A DNA stretch of 64,000 nt, taken from Pseudomonas fluorescens (GTDB lineage Bacteria; Pseudomonadota; Gammaproteobacteria; Pseudomonadales; Pseudomonadaceae). Of this stretch, positions 52,512 to 61,213 are shown piece after piece. Within the stretch, counting starts at the first letter, position 1, and every line of letters begins with the position of its first letter. A model generated the notes under the pieces. That model worked only from the letters and a program-made list of their open reading frames with translations. It made no database searches and was not told the origin of the DNA. Both the position numbers and the translations under genes were made by a program. The stretch spans positions 62,001 through 126,000 of the forward strand of contig NZ_CABVII010000017.1 in the NCBI RefSeq assembly GCF_902497995.1, given 5' to 3'.

Positions 52512-54158
52512 TCAGTCGGTCAGGTGTAGAACCAAGGACTCATAGGGTCGTAAAGAGACCTGCCCATTTCGCGGCGGACAGTCCGGGTAGTTGCTGATGA
52601 CCAGACGTTGGGCCATCGCCTCGCTGATCACATCATCCGGCAACAGGACTTCGCACGGCGTGCCGTAGAAGTTGTTCAGCACCAGCAAACGCTCGCCCTG
52701 GCCTTCTCGCACATACGCCCAGAGTTGTGGGTGTTCAGGCAGCAATTGCCGGTAGACGCCGTCGGATATCAGCGCCTCGGTGCGACGCAAGGCGATCAGC
52801 TGTCGGTAGTGATGCAGCACGGAATCCGGATCGTCGACTTGGGTGGCGACGTTGATCTGCGCCGAGTTGGCCGGCACGCCGATCCATGGTTCGGCAGTAC
52901 TGAAGCCTGCGTTTGGCTCGGCGCTCCAGTGCATCGGCGTACGCCCGTTGTCCCGGGACTTCTGCATGATCGCCGCCATGTTGTCGGCGTCACTGGCACC
53001 CGCCTCGCGCTTGAGCCGGAAGATATTCAGCGTCTCGACATCGCGGTAATGGTCGATGTGATCGAAGCCCGGATTGGTCATGCCCAGTTCCTCGCCCTGA
53101 TACACGAATGGCGTGCCCTGGAGCAAATGCAGCGCGGTGCCGAGCATCTTCGCCGACAGCACCCGATATTCGCCGTCATGGCCAAAACGCGAGACCACCC
53201 GTGGCTGGTCGTGGTTACACCAGAACAGCGCATTCCAGCCACCCCCGGCCTGCATGCCGGTCTGCCAGTCGGAGAGGATGCGCTTGAGTTCGAGGAAGTC
53301 GAAGTCGGCGCGAATCCATTTCTGCAGGTTGGGGTAATCGACCTTCAGGTGATGGAAGTTGAAGGTCATCGACAGTTCTTTCGACTCCGGCCGCGAGTAA
53401 CGAATGCAGTGTTCCAGGCGGGTGGACGACATCTCGCCGACGTTGATCAAGTCATGGCCTTCGAACACTTCGCGGTGCATTTGCTGCAGGTATTCGTGGA
53501 CGTTCGGGCCGTCGGTATAGAAGCGTCGACCGTCGCTGTCGTCGTCAGGGAAATCCGCCGGTTTCGAGATCAGGTTGATCACGTCCAGACGGAATCCACC
53601 GACGCCCTTGTCCCGCCAGAAACGCATCATCTTGAACACTTCGGCGCGCACCTTGGGGTTGTCCCAGTTCAGGTCGGCCTGGGTGTGGTCGAACAGGTGC
53701 AGGTAGTACTGACCGGTCTGCGCCTCATACTCCCAGGCCGAACCACCGAACTTGGACTCCCAGTTGTTCGGTTGGTCGCGCCAGATATAGAAGTCGCGGT
53801 ACGGGTTGTCGAGGCTGCTGCGGGCCTGCTGGAACCAGCTGTGCTCGATGGAGGTGTGGTTGACGACGATATCGAGCATCAGCTTGATCCCGCGCTTGCC
53901 GGCCTCGGCGATCAGCAACTTGCAATCGGCCATGGTCCCGTAGCTCGGATCGATGGCGTAGTAATCACTGATGTCGTAACCGTTGTCGCGCTGGGGCGAA
54001 CGCAGGAACGGGGTGATCCACAGGCAATCGACACCCAGCCAGTGCAGGTAGTCGAGCTTGGCCACGACACCGAGCAAATCACCCGTGGGGTTGCCGGCGT
54101 GGCTGTGAAAGCTTTTCGGGTAGATCTGGTAGATCACCGAACGTTGCCAGTCTTGCAT
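52512..54158 (-). CDS. treC: Trehalose-6-phosphate hydrolase (GH13)
   Basis: 548 residues. GH13 barrel with DIVVNHTS, GFRLDVINL (nucleophile Asp), VGEMSST (acid/base Glu) and WCNHDQPR (transition-state Asp). The start MQDWQRSVIYQIYPKSFHSH is common to phosphotrehalases. It splits trehalose-6-phosphate, made during uptake by TreP, to glucose and glucose-6-phosphate. The neighbours are decisive: treP 134 bases upstream and a treR divergent from that. Length normal. Confidence 0.95.
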   Translation of the reverse strand: MQDWQRSVIYQIYPKSFHSHAGNPTGDLLGVVAKLDYLHWLGVDCLWITPFLRSPQRDNGYDISDYYAIDPSYGTMADCKLLIAEAGKRGIKLMLDIVVNHTSIEHSWFQQARSSLDNPYRDFYIWRDQPNNWESKFGGSAWEYEAQTGQYYLHLFDHTQADLNWDNPKVRAEVFKMMRFWRDKGVGGFRLDVINLISKPADFPDDDSDGRRFYTDGPNVHEYLQQMHREVFEGHDLINVGEMSSTRLEHCIRYSRPESKELSMTFNFHHLKVDYPNLQKWIRADFDFLELKRILSDWQTGMQAGGGWNALFWCNHDQPRVVSRFGHDGEYRVLSAKMLGTALHLLQGTPFVYQGEELGMTNPGFDHIDHYRDVETLNIFRLKREAGASDADNMAAIMQKSRDNGRTPMHWSAEPNAGFSTAEPWIGVPANSAQINVATQVDDPDSVLHHYRQLIALRRTEALISDGVYRQLLPEHPQLWAYVREGQGERLLVLNNFYGTPCEVLLPDDVISEAMAQRLVISNYPDCPPRNGQVSLRPYESLVLHLTD

Positions 54159-54200
54159 GACGCTATTCCTTCAGTAAGTTTTGTATCGGCCTAGAGGGCC

Positions 54201-54287
54201 CCTTCGCGGGCAAGTCGGATCGCCGCACCGCTCGCTCCTACATGGGAACGCGATTACCTGTAGGAGCGAGGCTTGCCCGCGAATGCG
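54201..54287. repeat. REP pair between treP and treC
   Basis: TTCGCGGGCAAG-TCGGATCGCCGCACCG-CTCGCTCC (54202-54238) and TGTAGGAGCGAGGCTTGCCC (54259-54278) are in inverted orientation and only about 20 bases apart. Lying between two genes of one operon, they could lower expression of treC relative to treP. Confidence 0.82.
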
Positions 54288-54292
54288 ATCTG

Positions 54293-55735
54293 TCAGGCGA
54301 CCCGATACCCCGGCCGGACAATCTTCATGCTCAACCCGCAGGTCAGAACAAATGGCACGACCATGGCAATCACCATCCCGATCACGAACATCGGAATGAA
54401 TTGCGGAATGATCGAGATAAAACCCGGCAAGCCCCCGACGCCGATGGCCGAGGCCTGGACCTTGTTCAGCGACAGGAAGATGCACCCCAGCGCCGAGCCG
54501 ACCAGCGCGGCATAAAACGGAAACTTGTAGCGCAGGTTGACCCCGAACATGGCCGGTTCGGTGATACCGAAGTAAGCGGATATCGCCGAGGTCGAGGCCA
54601 TGCTCTTGTCCCGCACATTACGGGTCATGTAGAACACCGCCAGTGCCGCGCTGCCCTGGGCGAGGTTGGACATGACGATCATCGGCCAGATGAACGTGCC
54701 GCCCTGGGTCGAGATCAGCTGCAAGTCGACCGCGAGAAACATGTGATGCATGCCGGTGATCACCAGCGGCGCATAGAGCAGACCGAAGATCGCCCCACCA
54801 ACCATCGGCGCCAGGTCGAACAGCATGACCACGCCTTCGGTGATGAGGATGCCCAGGTGTCGCGTCACCGGGCCGATCACCGCCAGCGCCAGCACGCCGG
54901 TGACGACGATGGTGGTGATCGGCACCACCAGCAATTGCACCGCATTCGGCACCCGCGCCCGCAGCCATTTCTCGATGACGCTCATGACGTAGGCGGCCAG
55001 CAGGATCGGCAGGATCTGCCCCTGATAGCCGACCTTCTCGATCTGGAACAATCCGAGGATGTCGAAGTACGGCAGGCTCTGCCCTTCCAGACCGGCTACC
55101 GCCTTGCCGTAGTTCCAGGCATTGAGCAGATCGGGGTGAACCAGCATCAGGCCGAGCACGATGCCGAGGATTTCGCTGCCGCCAAAGCGCTTGGCCGCCG
55201 ACCAGCCCACCAGCGCCGGGAGGAACACGAACGAGGTGTTGGCCATCAGGTTGATCAGGCTCCAGAGCCCTTCAAGTTTCGGGTAGGCGTCCAGCAGGGT
55301 CTGCCCCTCGATGAACATGCCCCTGGCGCCGATCAGGTTGTTGATGCCCATCAGCAGGCCGGCAACGATCAGCGCCGGCAGGATCGGCATGAACACATCG
55401 GAAAACACCCGCACCAGCCGTTGCACGGCGTTGATCTTGTCGGCGCTTTTCTGTTTAACGTCGGCGATGGTTGACGCCGCGAGACCGGTTTGGTGGCGTA
55501 ATTCGGCGTAGACCTTTTCCACCTCGCCCGGGCCGATGACCACCTGGAACAGGCCACCGGTGAAGAACGAACCCTTGACCAGGTCAATCTGGTTCAGCGT
55601 GGCGCTGCTGACCAGGCTCGGATCCTTGAGGGCCAGGCGCAGGCGGGTCACGCAGTGCGCGGCCTGCTCGATATTGTCGCTGCCACCGAGGCTGTGCAGC
55701 AGCTCGGTGACGATGTTCGGATAGTCGTGGCTCAT
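54293..55735 (-). CDS. treP: Trehalose PTS permease EIIBC
   Basis: 480 residues from ATG 55735 (GGAAGA upstream). EIIB domain first (about 1-85): SLGGSDNIEQAAHCVTRLRL with the phospho-Cys. The EIIC domain follows with about ten membrane helices, the GITEPAMFGVNLRYKFPFY motif (conserved Glu) and MHHMFLAVDLQLI. It imports trehalose as trehalose-6-phosphate. The lacking EIIA is supplied by the fused EIIA-HPr-EI two genes on. Expression is probably controlled by TreR through the two operators just upstream. Confidence 0.95.
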   Translation of the reverse strand: MSHDYPNIVTELLHSLGGSDNIEQAAHCVTRLRLALKDPSLVSSATLNQIDLVKGSFFTGGLFQVVIGPGEVEKVYAELRHQTGLAASTIADVKQKSADKINAVQRLVRVFSDVFMPILPALIVAGLLMGINNLIGARGMFIEGQTLLDAYPKLEGLWSLINLMANTSFVFLPALVGWSAAKRFGGSEILGIVLGLMLVHPDLLNAWNYGKAVAGLEGQSLPYFDILGLFQIEKVGYQGQILPILLAAYVMSVIEKWLRARVPNAVQLLVVPITTIVVTGVLALAVIGPVTRHLGILITEGVVMLFDLAPMVGGAIFGLLYAPLVITGMHHMFLAVDLQLISTQGGTFIWPMIVMSNLAQGSAALAVFYMTRNVRDKSMASTSAISAYFGITEPAMFGVNLRYKFPFYAALVGSALGCIFLSLNKVQASAIGVGGLPGFISIIPQFIPMFVIGMVIAMVVPFVLTCGLSMKIVRPGYRVA

Positions 55736-55789
55736 GCTTGGTCTTCCGCTGTGGTTTTTTGTTATTGGCAGCACGCCGACGTCAAAAGT

Positions 55790-55831
55790 ACTCGTCTGTA
55801 CGAGTTAAAGCAACAACTCGTACAGACGAGT
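55790..55831. promoter_or_regulatory. Twin TreR operators
   Basis: ACTCGTCTGTACGAGT (55790-55805) and ACTCGTACAGACGAGT (55816-55831) are each near-palindromic and are exact reverse complements of one another, centred 26 bases apart, between treP and treR. GntR-family repressors of this type bind such 16-base sites. Confidence 0.82.
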
Positions 55832-55856
55832 TTCAAATTGTTTAAAATCTGCCCAG

Positions 55857-55924
55857 CCACTGGCTCCTACAGAGCGAAGGCGCCCTCGAAACCGCCATCG
55901 CCGGCAAGCCTGGCTCCTACAGGG
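55857..55924. repeat. REP-like fragments in the treP-treR region
   Basis: CACTGGCTCCTACAGAGCGA and AAGCCTGGCTCCTACAGGGC lie in direct, not inverted, order with CGCCATCGCCGGCAAGC before the second. Degenerate REP copies. Confidence 0.55.
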
Positions 55925-56042
55925 CCTACAGACCATGAAATTTCCTACATCCGAAAGGGATGAAATCCAAACCCGCATGGACAATTCCCTACCCGACCCT
56001 TAAGGTTCAAACCCTTGAGCATTGCGGCACAGAGCCATCCCC

Positions 56043-56747
56043 ATGAGTAAATACAACCAGATCTACAGCGATCTGCTTGCGAGTATCACCACCGAACGTC
56101 TGGAACGCGGCGCCCGATTGCCTTCCGAAACCGAACTGATGGACAGCTACCAGGCCAGTCGCGGCACCGTGCGCAAGGCCATCGAACAACTTCAGGAACG
56201 CGGTTTCGCGCAAAAGGTCCACGGCAAAGGCACCTTCGTGCTGTCGACCAACCCGATCGAATTTCAGCTCGGCGGCATCGTCAGCTTCCAGGAAACCTAC
56301 CCGCGGTTGGGCAACGACGTCAGTACCGAAGTGGTCGAATTCACCCAGTTCCCTCTCGAGGGTCCGTTGCTCGAACACATCCAGGCTGATGAAGGCAGCC
56401 CGATCATCCGGATCAAACGCGTGCGACGGATCGGCGGCAAACGCGTGATCCTCGACATCAACCATTTCGTCAGCGACGTGATCCCCGGCCTGTCCCGGGA
56501 CATCGCCGAGCACTCGATCTACGCCTTCATCGAGCAGACCCTGCAGCTGCAAATCGCCTATGCCCAGCGCACCATCGAAGCAGTGCCGCGGAGCAAGGAC
56601 GACCAGCAACACCTGGACCTGGATGGCCAGAGCCATGTGATCGTGGTCAGCAACCAGACGTTTTTGCAGGATGGAAGGCAGTTCGAGTACACCGAATCGC
56701 GGCATACCCTGGACAAGTTCTACTTTTCGGATGTGGCACGGCGCTGA
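56043..56747 (+). CDS. treR: GntR-family trehalose operon repressor
   Basis: 234 residues from ATG 56043. The N-terminal GntR winged helix (ERGARLPSETELMDSYQASR, then TVRKAIEQLQERGF) precedes a UTRA effector domain (RIKRVRRIGGKR, VISNQTFLQDG-like). HutC/TreR-subfamily members sense the phosphorylated sugar, here probably trehalose-6-phosphate. It is divergent from treP with twin operators between. The frame from 56022 adds seven residues without a better ribosome binding site. It ends ten bases from the convergent antitoxin-like gene. Confidence 0.93.
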   Translation: MSKYNQIYSDLLASITTERLERGARLPSETELMDSYQASRGTVRKAIEQLQERGFAQKVHGKGTFVLSTNPIEFQLGGIVSFQETYPRLGNDVSTEVVEFTQFPLEGPLLEHIQADEGSPIIRIKRVRRIGGKRVILDINHFVSDVIPGLSRDIAEHSIYAFIEQTLQLQIAYAQRTIEAVPRSKDDQQHLDLDGQSHVIVVSNQTFLQDGRQFEYTESRHTLDKFYFSDVARR

Positions 56748-56757
56748 AAGGATGACG

Positions 56758-57276
56758 TCAAACCAGTGCCTGCCACTCGGCGCCCAGGGCGGCAACCCGA
56801 CGTGATTCCTTGACGAGATTGACGCTTTGCGCGATACGGGCGACCTCGATGACCGGTTGTTCGAGGTGGTAGCCGCCCTTCGCATCCAGCCAGCTCAGCA
56901 CCTCAGCCAGGTGCCAGACCGATGCCTTGCCTTCATGCACGGCCAACGGGAAGCTGCTGCCATGGGTGAGCATCAGTTTGCGCATGTTCTGTCGCGAAAC
57001 GCCGACGATGTCGGCAATGTCCGTCAGGCCGACGAAGTCGGGCGCCACCTCCACCAGGCGAGCATCAGGGATGATGCGCTTGACGTCGATCAGTGCACTC
57101 AACAACGCCGCTTCGGCAGTCACCGCCTCTCGGGTGAACTCCAACGCCAGTCGGCCGGGTAACCCGACACCGACCAACGCGTCATCGCATCCTTGGGCGT
57201 ACAAACGTTCGATCAATTCGTCAGGATTGGTATCGCACTGCGCGAGTTGATACTTGAGGGTGAAAATGTAGTCCAT
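56758..57276 (-). CDS. Helix-turn-helix protein, probable antitoxin of a two-gene module
   Basis: 172 residues from ATG 57276, four bases after the stop of the upstream toxin-like gene; the frame to 57315 overlaps it. The N-terminal half (MDYIFTLKYQL, DALVGVGLPGRLALEFTREA) looks like a small alpha/beta domain similar to HicB-type partners. The C-terminal half has a MerR/Xis-like helix-turn-helix (LTDIADIVGVSRQNMRKLML) followed by SVWHLAEVLSWL. Toxin first and a DNA-binding partner second is the HicAB order. The operator upstream supports autoregulation. The assignment to a toxin-antitoxin class is inference. Confidence 0.72.
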   Translation of the reverse strand: MDYIFTLKYQLAQCDTNPDELIERLYAQGCDDALVGVGLPGRLALEFTREAVTAEAALLSALIDVKRIIPDARLVEVAPDFVGLTDIADIVGVSRQNMRKLMLTHGSSFPLAVHEGKASVWHLAEVLSWLDAKGGYHLEQPVIEVARIAQSVNLVKESRRVAALGAEWQALV

Positions 57277-57280
57277 TGAA

Positions 57281-57559
57281 TTACTCCTTGAGTCGAGGTG
57301 CCGACTTCCCGTCAATCACCTGCTGCGTCGTACAGTTGTCGACCACTCGCCGCAATGCCCTCGCGTGGTTGAAAGGGTTTCTCGGCGTACTGCACACGCT
57401 GGTGATACAGAATTCGCCACAGCGACAGAGGTCATGCCTGAAAGGGCAGTAGATCTTTCCCCAGGCGTGACTGCCGCCGACTTCTATCCGCCAGCCTCGC
57501 TCTTCGGCGTGACGCAGGGCCATTTCGATTTCTTTTTTCGGGTGAGATGCACGAGCCAT
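57281..57559 (-). CDS. Small HicA-like protein, probable toxin
   Basis: 92 residues from ATG 57559 (GGAGG six bases upstream). The core RGWRIEVGGSHAWGKIYCP resembles the HicA fold, where Gly-Ser-His carries the catalytic His of the mRNA interferase. Unlike plain HicA it has five or six cysteines (IYCPFRHDLCRCGEFCITSVC) that could bind zinc or iron, and a C-terminal helix NHARALRRVVDNCTTQQ. It heads a two-gene operon behind a palindromic operator. Toxicity is predicted, not shown. Confidence 0.7.
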   Translation of the reverse strand: MARASHPKKEIEMALRHAEERGWRIEVGGSHAWGKIYCPFRHDLCRCGEFCITSVCSTPRNPFNHARALRRVVDNCTTQQVIDGKSAPRLKE

Positions 57560-57590
57560 CCATAGCCTCCAGTCTCCGCAGTATTCCAAT

Positions 57591-57608
57591 GGTTGTCAAC
57601 TGACAACC
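57591..57608. promoter_or_regulatory. Palindromic operator of the toxin-antitoxin-like pair
   Basis: GGTTGTCA-AC-TGACAACC has perfect 8-base arms and lies 32 bases before the toxin-like start. It overlaps a TTGTCA/TTGACA element that could be the -35 box on the minus strand, so binding would block transcription. Confidence 0.68.
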
Positions 57609-57800
57609 TTACACAAAAATCCACAAGCACCACTCGAGCTGCAAGACAGTCCGCAGAGGCAGGGAAGATTGCCCCAAAGAGAGTACAGATGAGGCTGAGA
57701 ATATGGCTGTCTCATGTCTTTCAGGGCATTGCCAAGGTATGTTCTCCTTACACATAACCTGGGTCTGCCTGGTGATTTTTTGCCTGCCCCGAAAAAAACA

Positions 57801-57824
57801 AAACCCCGACCTGAGTCGGGGTTT
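57801..57824 (-). terminator. Rho-independent terminator of guaBA
   Basis: AAACCCCGAC-CTGA-GTCGGGGTTT is a perfect 10-base-pair stem; on the minus strand it is followed by TGTTTTTTTC. It is 45 bases after the guaA stop. The ~190 bases between it and the operator at 57591 show nothing else convincing. Confidence 0.92.
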
Positions 57825-57868
57825 GGTTTATCGGTTAACGCCCTGATTGCCGGAGCGCCAGCGCGGGA

Positions 57869-59446
57869 TCACTCCCACTCAATGGTCGCTGGCGGCTTGC
57901 TCGACACGTCATAAGTGACGCGGGAAATGCCTTCGATTTCATTGATGATGCGACCGCTGACGGTCTCCAGCAGTTCGTAAGGCAGGTGTGCCCAACGCGC
58001 AGTCATGAAGTCGATGGTTTCTACCGCACGCAGGGCAACCACCCAGGCGTAACGACGGCCATCGCCGACCACGCCAACCGATTTCACCGGCTGGAACACC
58101 ACGAAGGCCTGGCTGACCTTGTGGTACCAGTCGGCCTTGCGCAGTTCTTCGATGAAGATGTGGTCGGCGCGACGCAGCAGGTCGGCGTATTCCTTCTTCA
58201 CTTCACCGAGGATCCGCACGCCCAGGCCCGGGCCCGGGAACGGGTGACGGTAGACCATGTCGTACGGCAGGCCGAGTTCCAGGCCCAGACGACGGACTTC
58301 GTCCTTGAACAGCTCGCGCAGGGGTTCAACCAGCTTGAGGTTCATTTCTTCCGGCAGGCCACCCACGTTGTGGTGCGACTTGATCACGTGGGCCTTGCCG
58401 CTTTTGGCGCCAGCCGACTCGATCACGTCCGGGTAGATGGTGCCTTGGGCTAGGTACTTGATGTTGTCCAGTTTGTTGGACTGGGCATCGAAGACGTCGA
58501 TGAAGGTACGGCCGATGATCTTGCGCTTCTTCTCTGGATCGCTTTCGCCGGCCAGGTTGTCGAGGAACTGGTCTTCAGCGTTGGCGCGGATCACCTTGAC
58601 GCCCATGTTCTCGGCGAACATGGCCATCACTTGCTCGCCTTCGTGCAGACGCAGCAGGCCGTTGTCGACGAAGACGCAGGTCAGCTGGTCGCCGATGGCT
58701 TTGTGCAGCAGTGCCGCAACCACCGAGGAATCAACGCCGCCGGACAGACCGAGCAAGACGTTGTCGGTGCCCACCTGGGCGCGAATATTGGCGATCGCGT
58801 CTTCAGCAATCTTCGACGGCGTCCACAGCGCTTCACAGCCGCAGATGTCGAGGATGAAACGCGAGAGGATGCGGCCGCCCTGCTTGGTATGGGTCACTTC
58901 CGGGTGGAACTGCACGCCGTAGTAGCCGCGAGCATCGTCGAACATGCCGGCAATCGGGCAGCTCGGGGTGCTGGCCAGGATGTGGAATTCCTGAGGCATT
59001 TTGGTGACCTTGTCACCGTGGCTCATCCAGACGTCGAGGCCGAACAGGCCGTCAGCGTCGATGTGGTCTTCGATACCGTCGAGCAGGCGACTCTTGCCGA
59101 CTACGTCGACTCGGGCGTAACCGAACTCACGCAGCTCGGAACCTTCGACCTTGCCCCCCAGCTGTTCAGCCATGGTCTGCATGCCGTAGCAAATACCGAA
59201 GACCGGTACGCCCAGGTCCCAGACGGCTTGCGGTGCGCGCGGGCTGTCGGCGACGTGTACCGACTCGGGGCCGCCGGCGAGGATGATCCCCTTCGGTGCG
59301 AATTCGCGAATCGCTTCGTCGTCCATATCGAACGGATGCAATTCGCAGTACACGCCGATTTCACGCACGCGGCGGGCAATCAGCTGGGTGTACTGGGAAC
59401 CGAAATCGAGGATCAGGATGCGGTGGGCGTGAATGTCGAGGGCCAT
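57869..59446 (-). CDS. guaA: GMP synthase (glutamine-hydrolysing)
   Basis: 525 residues. N-terminal class I glutamine amidotransferase (about 8-200) with the nucleophile Cys in VFGICYGMQTMAEQLGG and His/Glu in VQFHPEVTHT. The ATP-pyrophosphatase domain has LLGLSGGVDSSVVAALLH (P-loop SGGVDSS), and a C-terminal dimerisation domain ends SKPPATIEWE. It converts XMP to GMP. It follows guaB by 99 bases in the usual order and shares its terminator. Confidence 0.98.
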   Translation of the reverse strand: MALDIHAHRILILDFGSQYTQLIARRVREIGVYCELHPFDMDDEAIREFAPKGIILAGGPESVHVADSPRAPQAVWDLGVPVFGICYGMQTMAEQLGGKVEGSELREFGYARVDVVGKSRLLDGIEDHIDADGLFGLDVWMSHGDKVTKMPQEFHILASTPSCPIAGMFDDARGYYGVQFHPEVTHTKQGGRILSRFILDICGCEALWTPSKIAEDAIANIRAQVGTDNVLLGLSGGVDSSVVAALLHKAIGDQLTCVFVDNGLLRLHEGEQVMAMFAENMGVKVIRANAEDQFLDNLAGESDPEKKRKIIGRTFIDVFDAQSNKLDNIKYLAQGTIYPDVIESAGAKSGKAHVIKSHHNVGGLPEEMNLKLVEPLRELFKDEVRRLGLELGLPYDMVYRHPFPGPGLGVRILGEVKKEYADLLRRADHIFIEELRKADWYHKVSQAFVVFQPVKSVGVVGDGRRYAWVVALRAVETIDFMTARWAHLPYELLETVSGRIINEIEGISRVTYDVSSKPPATIEWE

Positions 59447-59545
59447 GATTCAGTCTCGTCTTAATAATTCAGAAACAGTCGTGATTCAGAAACAACTCGG
59501 GGCTGAATAGAACAGCCCCGGTTGCTTAACGATTTGCTTGAAGCC

Positions 59546-61015
59546 TCAACCTACGCGGTAGTTTGGCGCTTCTTTGGTGATCTGTACGTCGTGGACGTGG
59601 GACTCGGCCATGCCGGCACCGGTGATCCGCACGAACTCAGGCTTGGTACGCATTTCTTCGATGTCGGCACTGCCGGTATAACCCATCGAGGAACGCAGGC
59701 CGCCCATCAGTTGATGGATGATCGCACTCAGGCTGCCCTTGTACGGAACACGCCCTTCGATGCCTTCCGGAACCAGCTTCTCGGCACCCGCGGAGGAGTC
59801 CTGGAAGTAACGGTCGGAGGAACCCTGGGCCTGGGACATGGCACCCAGCGAACCCATGCCGCGGTAAGCCTTGTACGAACGACCCTGGAACAGTTCGATC
59901 TCGCCTGGCGCTTCTTCAGTACCGGCGAACATCGAGCCCATCATCACGCAGGAAGCACCGGCCACGATGGCCTTGGACAGGTCACCGGAGAAACGGATGC
60001 CGCCGTCGGCGATCAACGGCACGCCAGTGCCTTCGAGGGCAGCGGCAACGTTGGCGATAGCACTGATTTGCGGGACGCCGACACCGGCGACGATACGGGT
60101 GGTGCAGATCGAGCCCGGGCCGATACCGACCTTGACTGCATCGGCGCCGGCTTCGGCCAGGGCCTTGGCGGCAGCGCCGGTGGCGATGTTGCCGCCGATG
60201 ACCTGCACTTCAGGGAAGTTCTGCTTGACCCAGCGCACGCGGTCGATCACGCCTTTGGAGTGACCGTGAGCAGTGTCGACCACCACCACGTCAACGCCAG
60301 CGTGGACCAGGGCGGCTACGCGATCACCGGTGTCTTTACCGGTACCGACTGCAGCGCCAACGCGCAGACGACCTTGATCGTCCTTGCTGGCCAGCGGATA
60401 GGCCTTGGCTTTTTCGATGTCGTTGACGGTCATCATGCCTTTGAGGGCGAATTTGTCGTCGACGATCAGCACGCGTTCGATGCGGTGCTTGTGCAGCAAC
60501 TCGCGAACGTCGTTCTTGTCGGCGCCTTCCTTGACCGTGACCAGGCGCTCTTTAGACGTCATCACTTCACGGACAGTGGCTTCCAGACGGTTTTCGAAAC
60601 GCACGTCACGGGAAGTGACGATGCCGACCAGGTCACCATTGTGCAGCACCGGAACGCCGGAGATGTTGTGCAGGCGGGTCAGTTCGAAGAGTTCACGAAC
60701 CGTGGCGCCAGCCTCGATGGTGATCGGGTCCTTGACCACGCCGGCTTCATAACGCTTGACCTTGCGCACTTCGGCAGCTTGCTGCTCGATGGTCATGTTC
60801 TTGTGGATGATGCCGATGCCACCTTCCTGAGCCATGGCAATTGCCAGACGGGCTTCGGTAACGGTGTCCATGGCGGCAGAAACCAGTGGAATATTCAGCT
60901 CGATGCCACGGGTAAGGCGGGTCTTGAGACTGACTTCGTTAGGAAGCACCTCGGAATAACCGGGCACTAGGAGAATGTCGTCGAATGTCAGAGCTTCTTG
61001 GCTGATACGCAGCAT
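59546..61015 (-). CDS. guaB: IMP dehydrogenase
   Basis: 489 residues from ATG 61015 (MLRISQEALTFDDILLVPGY), the family start; the frame to 61066 is an overextension. TIM barrel with two inserted CBS domains (about 95-205; VPVLHNGDLVGIVTSRDVRF). Catalytic loop GPGSICTTRIVAGVGVPQ with the active Cys, mobile flap YRGMGSLGAM. It oxidises IMP to XMP with NAD, the committed step to GMP. Upstream, GGAGCCCCCGCG before ATG provides a possible ribosome binding site. Confidence 0.98.
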   Translation of the reverse strand: MLRISQEALTFDDILLVPGYSEVLPNEVSLKTRLTRGIELNIPLVSAAMDTVTEARLAIAMAQEGGIGIIHKNMTIEQQAAEVRKVKRYEAGVVKDPITIEAGATVRELFELTRLHNISGVPVLHNGDLVGIVTSRDVRFENRLEATVREVMTSKERLVTVKEGADKNDVRELLHKHRIERVLIVDDKFALKGMMTVNDIEKAKAYPLASKDDQGRLRVGAAVGTGKDTGDRVAALVHAGVDVVVVDTAHGHSKGVIDRVRWVKQNFPEVQVIGGNIATGAAAKALAEAGADAVKVGIGPGSICTTRIVAGVGVPQISAIANVAAALEGTGVPLIADGGIRFSGDLSKAIVAGASCVMMGSMFAGTEEAPGEIELFQGRSYKAYRGMGSLGAMSQAQGSSDRYFQDSSAGAEKLVPEGIEGRVPYKGSLSAIIHQLMGGLRSSMGYTGSADIEEMRTKPEFVRITGAGMAESHVHDVQITKEAPNYRVG

Positions 61016-61137
61016 CGCGGGGGCTCCCGAGCGGGAAAATGGAAGCGCGCCATTATAGTCAGACACCCCCTCGGGTTCAATGTAAAACTCTGGCTATTAT
61101 CAATGCGGTGATCGACGGGGTATTGAACGCACAAATC

Positions 61138-61213
61138 CCGTAGGAGCGAGGCTTGCCCGCGAAGGCGTCTTCACTGGCGCTAAAAGCTTCGCGGGCAAGC
61201 CTCGCTCCTACGG
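61138..61213. repeat. REPIN
   Basis: CGTAGGAGCGAGGCTTGCCC and inverted GGGCAAGCCTCGCTCCTACG, a perfect match over the arms, with a short 30-base spacer. It directly abuts the hexamer array. Confidence 0.88.

Noticed and set aside
57609..57800. Small gene or RNA between the toxin-antitoxin pair and the guaA terminator
   Set aside because: No ribosome binding site, promoter or stable fold convincing by eye.
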